From the IMG/VR virus record IMGVR_UViG_3300032291_003652, positions 1 through 36,441 of that record: 36,441 nucleotides of DNA. One strand, given 5' to 3'. Under the pieces are notes generated by a model. It was not told the DNA's origin, did no database searches, and saw only the letters and a list, made by a program, of their open reading frames with translations. Positions 1-5,699 of this stretch are shown here, one piece after another (the first letter of the stretch is position 1; each line of letters starts with the position of its first letter). The translations under genes and the position numbers were made by a program. The stretch comes from a virus.

Positions 1-34
1 CGCAACCTGGACATTCGTATGGATAGCTAGGCAT
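1..34 (-). CDS. FmdB-type zinc-ribbon gene, duplicated 5' end
   Basis: The first 11 codons of the zinc-ribbon gene found complete at 35957-36352, reading leftward off the window edge. The fragment begins MPSYPYECPGC. It overlaps the stop of terL by 8 bases. It is a product of the terminal repeat and not a second gene. Confidence 0.9.
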   Translation of the reverse strand, partial: MPSYPYECPGC

Positions 35-123
35 ACTCTTTCCTTTTACGCATAAGTTTTTTGATCCGCTCAGAGTGGTGAAGCTGATGATCATGTTTTT
101 GATCGCCAGGTCTAACGATAGAG
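1..123. repeat. Terminal direct repeat, left copy
   Basis: These 123 bases are identical to the last 123 bases of the window (36319-36441). The repeat runs through the junction of two leftward genes, the FmdB-type gene and terL, which fit together without a gap when the ends are merged. This indicates a circular assembly, or a terminally redundant linear genome. It is a coding sequence duplicated by the representation, not a separate element. Confidence 0.95.
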
Positions 124-1337
124 TTGATCCTTTCAACGTCAATAGTCCCCATGGTGCAATATCGAGATCCGTCCATAGCATGATTGTTTTGATCGACCGG
201 CAGCATGTCTTTGCCATTCTGGTCTGGCTTTAAATCTTTGGGATCTGGATAATGATAAGTAGAGTATTCATCAATGGAATTTTTGCAATTACTGAAGACT
301 TTATACTTATCAGATTTGATCAGTTTATAGTGCTCCTCGATACCAATCTGAATCGTGTTGATCGCAGCCATAGCGTTAAGCCCGTTAAGACAAAACTCCT
401 GAATGTATTCCGGACGAGACGGGTCACAATGAAACTCCTCGATCTGGTAAAGATCCCGAAATCGTTGCGCTGCCATTACCATCTCTGCTAACCGCTTTGC
501 CGGCTGATAGTACTCAGCGATCTGGTACCTATGTCCATCCGGCAGCACTGCGACGACAATGATCACAAATGGATCGGTATACCCCCAATCCACTCCCGCA
601 TAGATCCTGGCACTAGACGGCAATGCAATGGGTTCGATAACGTGAATTTCTTCTCGAAAACAGTCATAAACCAGTCCCTCAGGACGTTCAAACTGCCCAC
701 CATAAACCATGTTAAACCGTCTCTGGTCCATGGTGTACTGCCGGTTTATATATTCGGATTTTGGGAAATAGGGATTCTCGCTGCTGTTCGCTTGAATTAT
801 CGTTGCAATTTGTCTGATATAGGGATCGTGGTTGTTCCATTTACGAATGTAATCAGTCCATAACCAATTGAGGCTGTATGGGCTCGATACAATACTTATG
901 GGGGCTTCAGAAAAAGATGACCTGGCTTGGATGTTGTCCCAGAAATAACGAGAATAAAGACCTGCTTCATCACACAGAATGGATCTCACTCGAGTGATAC
1001 CGACAACAGAGTTAGGATCGGTGCCTGTTCGAAACCAGACAGTGCCACCGCCAGTGATCATAAAACAGTCGTTTTTCTTGTCCCATTTACCATAGGCGCC
1101 CATGACGTGATTGAACACAGGTAGTGTCGATTGTGACAGGATCTTATATGTCGGAGACGTGATCAAAAAATTGTCCTGTCTGTCGGTATAAGTGAAGTAA
1201 TAGATGGTCTGGCGCATAACGCCAACAAGAGTTTTCCCCCATTGGATGCCTGTAGCAGCAATCGTGATCTTGCTATCGCTATTTATGATTGTGTTTTGTT
1301 TTTCGCTGTGCGGCCTAAATACCAATGTCTCTTGCAT
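27..1337 (-). CDS. terL: Terminase large subunit (ATPase/nuclease)
   Basis: DNA-packaging motor: an N-terminal ATPase drives DNA into the prohead and a C-terminal RNase H-fold nuclease cuts the concatemer. The 436-residue protein has a Walker A-like GIQWGKT at about 30-36, a Walker B LCDE at 121-124, a nuclease aspartate in GVDWG at about 250, and the late acidic motif NHAMD near 385-389 followed by RY. The length is normal for the family. It lies downstream of the NeuB-like gene with a 23-base overlap and no strong Shine-Dalgarno, so translation is probably coupled. Its stop overlaps the start of the zinc-ribbon gene by 8 bases across the circular junction, and the portal follows. Assignment is secure; the packaging type (cos, pac or DTR) is not established. 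Confidence 0.93.
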   Translation of the reverse strand: MQETLVFRPHSEKQNTIINSDSKITIAATGIQWGKTLVGVMRQTIYYFTYTDRQDNFLITSPTYKILSQSTLPVFNHVMGAYGKWDKKNDCFMITGGGTVWFRTGTDPNSVVGITRVRSILCDEAGLYSRYFWDNIQARSSFSEAPISIVSSPYSLNWLWTDYIRKWNNHDPYIRQIATIIQANSSENPYFPKSEYINRQYTMDQRRFNMVYGGQFERPEGLVYDCFREEIHVIEPIALPSSARIYAGVDWGYTDPFVIIVVAVLPDGHRYQIAEYYQPAKRLAEMVMAAQRFRDLYQIEEFHCDPSRPEYIQEFCLNGLNAMAAINTIQIGIEEHYKLIKSDKYKVFSNCKNSIDEYSTYHYPDPKDLKPDQNGKDMLPVDQNNHAMDGSRYCTMGTIDVERINSIVRPGDQKHDHQLHHSERIKKLMRKRKEYA

Positions 1338-2199
1338 TAATCACGGTCCCGTTCGATATTTTTGATATCGCATACATGATCCCTTCATTGGAATCAAATA
1401 GTTCATTTTTGTCGTCAGATGAAAGGCATCTCTCGAAAGACCAATTGACGCCATACTCGAGACGATCTCCGGGATTGATATCAGCTATCGCAAAGGCATT
1501 TCTCCTTGGTAAACCGTATGGTATTTCCCTCTTGTCGTAGTTCCCTGTCTTGAGGAAATGGCAGTAACGGTAGAAATCACGGCCATTGAGAGCAAATATA
1601 CCGCTATCTGGGGTTGTCGTTAGCTCGAGCGGGTTAACGTGCTTTTCGACGACATTGATTCCAAAGAGCCGTTGCGCTGCCCAAGCAGTGGTATAAATGT
1701 CAGCTGAGTGGTCTGAAAGGCCTACGTCACAATCATATCGTTCAATGAAACTATCGATATCCTTAAGATTCATGCGTCTTGATGGGTATTCCGATTCACA
1801 AGCCAGGAGCGTGACGTTCTCAGGCAAAAACACTCCAAAAACATGGTCAAATGATTCGTAGGCACCAGTGGAGATGATGACTGGCTTATTAGTCCTTTCG
1901 ACCATTCTCAAAAGCGGAAAGTGTTTCGCCTCACATGATGCTATTTTCCAACGATCAACATATGGGTTTAGGACCTCGACATCAAGAGGATCAAAAACAG
2001 ACGCTAAAAACTCTATGCCATGTTCGTCGCATTCTGCTTTAATACGATCCAAGTCATATAGCTTTGACCGTGATACTCCATGCATATCTAGATATTGGAT
2101 TTTAAACACGTCTGCTCCACATATAGAGCAGACTTTGATTGAACGCAAAAGGTCGGACGTGCAGTAAAAATTTGAACCAATGTCAGCTATGATTTTCAT
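1315..2199 (-). CDS. NeuB-family nonulosonic acid synthase
   Basis: NeuB/PseI/LegI enzymes condense phosphoenolpyruvate with a 6-carbon amino sugar to make a 9-carbon nonulosonic acid. The 294-residue protein shows the TIM-barrel signatures: ADIGSN (5-10), GADVFKIQ (28-35), KIAS (85-88), ESEYP (135-139), GLSDHS (160-165) and EKHV (185-188). A shortened SAF/antifreeze-like C-terminus starts near 221 (PRRNAFAIADINPGD). Family members are usually about 340 residues. The first metal-binding histidine (H187) is present, but the second, normally in a PDH motif, reads PDS at 197-199, so catalysis may be altered. The gene sits between the TerS-like and TerL genes, overlapping its neighbours by 17 and 23 bases, an unusual place for a sugar enzyme. 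It probably joins the sugar genes at 15495-19646. Exact substrate unknown. Confidence 0.86.
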   Translation of the reverse strand: MKIIADIGSNFYCTSDLLRSIKVCSICGADVFKIQYLDMHGVSRSKLYDLDRIKAECDEHGIEFLASVFDPLDVEVLNPYVDRWKIASCEAKHFPLLRMVERTNKPVIISTGAYESFDHVFGVFLPENVTLLACESEYPSRRMNLKDIDSFIERYDCDVGLSDHSADIYTTAWAAQRLFGINVVEKHVNPLELTTTPDSGIFALNGRDFYRYCHFLKTGNYDKREIPYGLPRRNAFAIADINPGDRLEYGVNWSFERCLSSDDKNELFDSNEGIMYAISKISNGTVINARDIGI

Positions 2200-2401
2200 C
2201 GTAAACTCGATAATGAGAATTAATAATAAATGAGACGTAATGCTGAGACAGTTCTAGCACCTCGGTTGGATTTCGACAACCTCGAAACAATCCTAACCAT
2301 TGCTCTGCATCGTCTTTATTCGTGTCATAAAGATGCTGGTAAACCTTTGTCGCCATTTCCCAAGGGTTCTGTGGGTTGTTTAACTGAATCTGGTGTTTCA
2401 T
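2183..2401 (-). CDS. Hypothetical protein between TerS-like and NeuB genes
   Basis: A 72-residue acidic protein with no family I recognise. It overlaps the end of the TerS-like gene by 77 bases in another frame and the NeuB-like start by 17 bases, which fits a tightly packed operon. The first ATG has no good ribosome-binding site. An internal methionine at residue 16 is an alternative start and would shorten the overlap. The middle of the protein (about 17-60) looks like amphipathic helix with several Trp and Tyr residues. It may be a packaging accessory or a partner of the sugar synthase, but nothing in the sequence decides this. Confidence 0.6.
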   Translation of the reverse strand: MKHQIQLNNPQNPWEMATKVYQHLYDTNKDDAEQWLGLFRGCRNPTEVLELSQHYVSFIINSHYRVYDENHS

Positions 2402-2768
2402 TTTTTTGCTCGAGTTTCATTTCTATGCATCGACCATCGATCGTTTTTATAATGATCGGCTTACTTGGGTCTGTCGGTTCAGGATCTGCAGCCTTGCCAA
2501 TTGTGCGGTCGAGGAGAAACGAGAGCCCGTTGTGGTCTCCGTTTTTGATCCCACGTTTCAAAATTGCCGCGATCCACCAATCGAGACTTTCACGGTTTTC
2601 ATCTTTTTGCACAAGATCAAGTTGTTCTTTAGACATGCGTAAAAAATAACCAAGTCGCTGCGCCACCCAATCCCTGCTTAATTTTGCTGCAAAGCGAACC
2701 TCTTCCGGAACATCTTTGTTAGGTCGTCGTCCTCGACGCGGTTTTTCTGGCGCATTTTCATAATCCAT
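2325..2768 (-). CDS. terS: Probable terminase small subunit
   Basis: Small terminase subunits recognise viral DNA and regulate TerL. The 147-residue protein has a basic N-terminal stretch (KPRRGRRPNK) and a central helical region ending in LSFLLDRTIGKAADPEP at about 85-98, a stretch often seen in phage small-terminase and packaging-regulator proteins. It is the first gene of the packaging operon, with a clear AGGAGA ribosome-binding site 8 bases before the ATG. It lies three genes upstream of terL, with two small or unrelated genes inserted between. No clear N-terminal helix-turn-helix is visible, so the call rests on position, size and the central motif. Confidence 0.65.
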   Translation of the reverse strand: MDYENAPEKPRRGRRPNKDVPEEVRFAAKLSRDWVAQRLGYFLRMSKEQLDLVQKDENRESLDWWIAAILKRGIKNGDHNGLSFLLDRTIGKAADPEPTDPSKPIIIKTIDGRCIEMKLEQKNETPDSVKQPTEPLGNGDKGLPASL

Positions 2769-2823
2769 TAATAAAATCTCCTGTTTTTATTTTATAAAAA
2801 TCGTATTTACTTAATCTCTTTTA

Positions 2824-2832
2824 TGCTATCAT
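2824..2832 (+). promoter_or_regulatory. Extended -10 promoter candidate for the Fis-like gene
   Basis: The sequence TGCTATCAT has the TGn extension and a near-consensus -10. A weak -35 (TTTACT, 2806-2811) lies 15 bases upstream. It sits in the AT-rich divergent gap between the leftward TerS-like gene and the rightward Fis-like gene, and starts a transcript about 25-30 bases before the first possible start codon. The same TGCTAT core recurs at 12081. Confidence 0.45.
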
Positions 2833-2862
2833 GTTTTTACTATTACGCTAACAATAAAAACT

Positions 2863-3141
2863 GTGAATTGCAATGATTGGGACTATATGCGACAATTAGA
2901 TGCACTAAAACAGGGCATTAACGATGCCTTTATGACGCTACCAGCAGGTCTCACGCTTACCAATATAGAACAATGGTACATCTGGTTTATCCTGAAAAAA
3001 CATGGTTGGAATAGGTCTAAATCGTGCAAAGCACTGGGCATGTGCCGCAGGTCAATATCAAGAAAAATTTGGGAACTACGAATGGCAGGGATTGAGGTCC
3101 CAGAGTATTACGATAGTCGTGCCAGAAGCAATGACGAGTGA
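2863..3141 (+). CDS. Fis-type helix-turn-helix DNA-binding protein
   Basis: A 92-residue protein whose residues about 30-78 follow the Fis/HTH_8 pattern: an entry helix ending in a hydrophobic LKKHGWNRSKSCKALGM segment, a turn, and a recognition helix RRSISRKIWELR. This domain ends many bacterial enhancer-binding proteins, where it binds DNA as a dimer. Here it is nearly the whole protein. The start is uncertain: GTG at 2863 has no clear ribosome-binding site, and ATG at 2887 has a weak GGGA upstream. It is the first rightward gene, ahead of the caspase-like gene and the ACP cassette, so a role as regulator of this arm or of the divergent late operon is likely. Confidence 0.72.
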   Translation: MNCNDWDYMRQLDALKQGINDAFMTLPAGLTLTNIEQWYIWFILKKHGWNRSKSCKALGMCRRSISRKIWELRMAGIEVPEYYDSRARSNDE

Positions 3142-3168
3142 AATCATCGCTCCTGGTACAACCCCCAT

Positions 3169-3205
3169 ATTTCCTGGAATCATTCCGGAGAATATCAGAT
3201 ATAAT
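3169..3205 (+). promoter_or_regulatory. Dyad operator candidate and TATAAT -10
   Basis: An inverted repeat with perfect core GGAAT-C-ATTCC (3176-3186) and partly matching outer arms lies just upstream of a perfect TATAAT (3200-3205). No good -35 is at normal spacing, which suggests an activator-dependent or repressor-controlled promoter for the caspase-like gene. The Fis-like protein encoded just upstream is a natural candidate binder. This is inference from pattern only. Confidence 0.38.
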
Positions 3206-3236
3206 TTATTTATGGCAATACATATGAGGAGCACAC

Positions 3237-3794
3237 ATGAAAAAAAGAACGGTGGCGATAGTAGGTCTTGAGACAATATTCGACGGTGTCGCTAAGAAAT
3301 GGCGTCACTCAGAGACGTTTTTAAATAACATACGGACATACATTGACGATCATCCGGATGAAGATGTTCTCACTCTCGATGCTCGCGAGTACAAAGAATT
3401 TATGAACCCGTTGGGCGAGATGTTTAGAGACATTCAAAAACATGGCACAATTGACCAGCTGATCTATTCAGGACATTCAGGTCCCAACAAACTTTTTGTA
3501 TTTTTCAGATATCCAGAGGGTCAGCCAGATCAAAGACGGTTTATCACCAAAGCCACCGATTGGACCAAGATCGAGTTTTCCGCTCACGCTGAAATACGTC
3601 TCATGGGATGTCAAACGTTAGGGCAAAATGGTAAGCGCATTGACGAGTGTATCGGGCAATGGATTTCTGACGCGACTAACAGACCGGTTTGGGGATTTTG
3701 CTCGAGATCATCTCAGAAGAAAAATTACGAGAACAAATTTTATATGCGGTCAGCAACACCGTTGGTATGTGTTCAGCCCAGAACTAGCTTATAG
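3237..3794 (+). CDS. Caspase-like (DUF4347-type) His/Cys protein
   Basis: A 185-residue protein with the layout of a minimal caspase/gingipain-fold (clan CD) domain: a beta strand then IYSGHSGP with His80, and a second strand then IRLMGCQT with Cys125. In DUF4347 and related CHAT-like proteins the matching motifs are SHG and a small residue before GC, forming the catalytic dyad. The N-terminus MKKRTVAIVG resembles the first strand of a Rossmann-like core. Start ATG at 3237 has AGGAG 6 bases upstream. There is no signal peptide. It stands alone between the Fis-like gene and a leftward membrane peptide that overlaps its 3' end. It could be a protease for virion maturation or host takeover, or a catalytically dead relative. 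Function unproven. Confidence 0.55.
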   Translation: MKKRTVAIVGLETIFDGVAKKWRHSETFLNNIRTYIDDHPDEDVLTLDAREYKEFMNPLGEMFRDIQKHGTIDQLIYSGHSGPNKLFVFFRYPEGQPDQRRFITKATDWTKIEFSAHAEIRLMGCQTLGQNGKRIDECIGQWISDATNRPVWGFCSRSSQKKNYENKFYMRSATPLVCVQPRTSL

Positions 3795-3874
3795 ACCCAA
3801 TATGCAAAAAGCCAAAAGCAGATCGAGAACATCGATCCCCAGAACATCCCCTTAAAAAAATCCAAATTTTGCAT
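3773..3874 (-). CDS. 33-residue single-helix membrane peptide (paralogue 1)
   Basis: A small leftward gene inside and beyond the 3' end of the caspase-like gene, overlapping it by 22 bases. It has TTTGGAG 8 bases before its ATG. The peptide begins MQNLDFFKGMFWG and then has a hydrophobic span of about 18 residues ending in a YKLVLG tail, a typical short transmembrane peptide. Its pattern F-x2-G-x-FWG, then L, A, V and K at matching spacing, aligns without gaps to the 36-residue peptide at 7020-7130. A consensus leftward promoter lies at 3959-3987 with a hairpin leader between. Candidate roles are holin or antiholin, toxin-like membrane peptide, or superinfection exclusion. Confidence 0.6.
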   Translation of the reverse strand: MQNLDFFKGMFWGSMFSICFWLFAYWVYKLVLG

Positions 3875-3894
3875 ACCAATACTCCAAAAAGAAA

Positions 3895-3917
3895 TGCCGA
3901 ACTGGAGATGTTCGGCA
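3895..3917 (-). promoter_or_regulatory. Leader hairpin, possible attenuator
   Basis: A perfect 8-bp stem (TGCCGAAC/GTTCGGCA) with a 7-base loop is followed on the minus strand by TTTCTTTTT, the shape of an intrinsic terminator. It lies between the leftward promoter and the 33-codon membrane gene. The loop contains CTCCA, complementary to the TGGAG of that gene's ribosome-binding site about 20 bases downstream. It could therefore act by termination or by masking translation. Confidence 0.5.
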
Positions 3918-3958
3918 CCGATACAACAAACGGTTGTGTTCTTTTCACGATCACTCTA

Positions 3959-3987
3959 TATATACATATGATCGTGTACATTGTCAA
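3959..3987 (-). promoter_or_regulatory. Consensus sigma70-type leftward promoter
   Basis: On the minus strand TTGACA (3987-3982), 17 bases, then TATATA (3964-3959). The -35 overlaps the stop of the 47-residue gene. Transcription would start near 3951 and run through the hairpin leader into the 33-residue membrane gene. The bases after the -10 read TAGAGT, also found downstream of the TTGACA at 13711-13716. Confidence 0.65.
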
Positions 3988-4127
3988 GCGATTTTATAAT
4001 GATCTGTCCTTTGGATATCAAGTCTATTTATGATCCCGTAAACGGTGCCATTGTCATTGACAAATCCTACCTGTTCAGCGGAACCTTTCGCAATCAATTC
4101 AAGAGCATATTTTTTTGTGATAATCAT
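3984..4127 (-). CDS. 47-residue phage accessory protein
   Basis: A small leftward gene with a good AAGGGG ribosome-binding site about 8 bases before its ATG. The product starts MIITKKYALELIAKG and ends INRLDIQRTDHYKIA. An alpha-beta layout (short helix then two strands) is likely. The NRLDIQRTDHY ending resembles that of small phage proteins of unknown function, a comparison from memory. It fills the divergent gap between the caspase-like gene and the rightward ACP cassette and probably shares a transcript with the 33-residue membrane gene. No function can be assigned. Confidence 0.68.
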   Translation of the reverse strand: MIITKKYALELIAKGSAEQVGFVNDNGTVYGIINRLDIQRTDHYKIA

Positions 4128-4168
4128 ATGTTTTCCCCTTTTAAATCCGCTCCATTACGGATATACCT

Positions 4169-4198
4169 TTGGATATGCACGATCTAGACCAATATAAA
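4169..4198 (+). promoter_or_regulatory. Promoter candidate of the acyl-sugar cassette
   Basis: TTGGAT (4169-4174), 18 bases, then TATAAA (4193-4198). The start site would fall near 4205, giving a leader of about 35 bases before the GTG of the GNAT gene. It is the only good promoter match upstream of the four overlapping rightward genes. Confidence 0.45.
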
Positions 4199-4239
4199 TA
4201 ATTGTTTTCATTGAACTCGAACTGCACAAGGATTAGACA

Positions 4240-4800
4240 GTGTCAAAAGGAATAACATTCAGGGAAATTGATGCCCTGGACACGATCATGCTCTATAAAT
4301 GGAGAAGGTCTCACCGTGTCTCAGTAATGATGAGTGGAGATCCGCCAACGGATTTAGCAACACATTGCCAATGGCTTGATGGTTGCTATCGGCATCAGCA
4401 CTATTACCATTGGGTAATAGAAATCAACGGTTTTCCCGCAGGATTGATCAATATTTGCGATTATGATCCAGTAAACCGATTAACTTTTTGGGGTTATTAT
4501 ATAGGAGACGATAAATACCTTGGTTATGGTGCGTTGATTCCGCCATACCTGTATAATTTTCTTTTCACCGAAATGGCTATCGACAAAATTGAGGCTGAGG
4601 TTTTCGAACGTAACGCGATGGTAATTGGTATGCATAAATATCATGGCTATCAAGAAGTGCCGTTTTTCGACAAAGACCTGAATAATGGCCATCTAAAATA
4701 TATGTTTTTAGATAAAGACGATTGGCTAGCACAAAAACAGTATGCGCGATTTCGCGCAGAATTTCCAATGACGAGGTGGTTGTATGCTCCAGCGCGATGA
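4240..4800 (+). CDS. PseH-like GNAT N-acyltransferase
   Basis: A 186-residue GNAT-fold protein. PseH-type members acetylate the 4-amino group of a UDP-amino-dideoxy sugar in pseudaminic acid synthesis. Family signs are the WRRSHRV segment near 21-27, the central INICDYDPVN-x-LTFWGYYIG (about 70-90), a glycine-rich cofactor loop GDKYLGYGAL near 89-98, and EVFERNAMVIGMHKYHGY near 117-134. It starts with GTG at 4240, preceded by AAGGA, and overlaps the acyl carrier protein gene by 17 bases. That tight coupling suggests that it takes an acyl group from the carrier protein instead of, or as well as, acetyl-CoA. It is the first gene of a four-gene operon. Confidence 0.78.
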   Translation: MSKGITFREIDALDTIMLYKWRRSHRVSVMMSGDPPTDLATHCQWLDGCYRHQHYYHWVIEINGFPAGLINICDYDPVNRLTFWGYYIGDDKYLGYGALIPPYLYNFLFTEMAIDKIEAEVFERNAMVIGMHKYHGYQEVPFFDKDLNNGHLKYMFLDKDDWLAQKQYARFRAEFPMTRWLYAPAR

Positions 4801-5077
4801 TTTAGTGCAACTTATAATTGATTGCGGGAAAGAGTTTAAACTATCAAGCAATTTAGATGAGGGATTGATAGGTATGGGATCTCAGCTTGATTCCCTCGAT
4901 CTGGTGCGGTTCCTGGTGAATGTCGAAGCAAGGGTCAACACTGATCTGCAGTGTTTTGTTGTTCTAGTTGACGATCGAGCAATGTCAGAACGGAATAGCC
5001 CATTTCGGTCAATAAATGCATTAACAGACTATATTTTAAGGATCGCAAATGAAAACAATGGTGATTTCCGGTCATAG
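4784..5077 (+). CDS. Acyl carrier protein
   Basis: A 97-residue protein with the ACP helix II motif DSLDLVRFLVNVE; Ser37 is the expected phosphopantetheine attachment site. ACPs carry acyl or aminoacyl groups as thioesters between enzymes. The protein is a little longer than a typical 80-residue ACP, with a C-terminal extension. It overlaps the GNAT gene upstream (17 bases) and the dehydrogenase downstream (29 bases). With the AMP ligase at the end of the operon it forms a loading pair: the ligase adenylates an acid and transfers it to the ACP thiol. Activity depends on a host phosphopantetheinyl transferase, as none is seen here. Confidence 0.78.
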   Translation: MLQRDDLVQLIIDCGKEFKLSSNLDEGLIGMGSQLDSLDLVRFLVNVEARVNTDLQCFVVLVDDRAMSERNSPFRSINALTDYILRIANENNGDFRS

Positions 5078-5699
5078 TCGAGGTATCGGTAAATTTCTGG
5101 CTAATTATTACAATGACAAAGGATGGTTCGTTATTGGTCTTTCGAAATCAACTGGATGCGACATAACCGACGAAGATGCTGTATGGATGAAGTTAAAAGA
5201 TTTATACAGCATTCAAGCATGTATAAACTGTGCTGGAATCGCAAGCATGAATCATTCCATGACAATTCCGATCGATAGGGCAAGAGACGTGCTAAATACA
5301 AATGTTCTTGGAAATTTCACAGTTTCCAGGCAATGTGCAAAAAAGATGTTATCGCATAAAAACGGCAGGATCATTAATTTTTCTTCGATAGCTAGTCCCA
5401 TGGATATCCAAGGTGAATCTATCTATGCAGCATCGAAAGCAGCTATCGAGAGCCTTACAAGGATCATGGCCAAAGAACTTGCACAAGCTTGCATAACTTG
5501 CAATTGTGTTGGCCCTAATCCCATTCAGACAGATTTGATCAAAGGTCTTTCACAAGAGAAAATCGATGCTCTAATAAGTAAGCAGCCAATTAAGCGTATG
5601 GGCACTTTCGAGGATGTCGCCAATGTGTGCGATTTCTTTTTGGATGACAGAAGTAATTTTATTACAGGACAGACCATATACTTGGGGGGGATATCGTGA
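5049..5699 (+). CDS. Short-chain dehydrogenase/reductase (FabG/PtmA-like)
   Basis: A 216-residue classical SDR: cofactor motif GHSRGIG (8-14), NCAG (60-63), catalytic serine in FSSIAS (112-113) and Y126-x3-K130 in YAASK. The C-terminal GQTIYLGG is typical. Such enzymes reduce 3-oxoacyl-ACP (FabG) or oxidise and reduce sugars and acids. An SDR gene (ptmA) is also known in the Campylobacter flagellin glycosylation locus. AGGA lies 6 bases before the ATG. It overlaps the ACP by 29 bases and the ligase by 4. Its placement between an ACP and an AMP ligase suggests that it acts on an ACP-bound acid, for example making a hydroxyacyl group, though a sugar substrate is possible. Confidence 0.9.
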   Translation: MKTMVISGHSRGIGKFLANYYNDKGWFVIGLSKSTGCDITDEDAVWMKLKDLYSIQACINCAGIASMNHSMTIPIDRARDVLNTNVLGNFTVSRQCAKKMLSHKNGRIINFSSIASPMDIQGESIYAASKAAIESLTRIMAKELAQACITCNCVGPNPIQTDLIKGLSQEKIDALISKQPIKRMGTFEDVANVCDFFLDDRSNFITGQTIYLGGIS

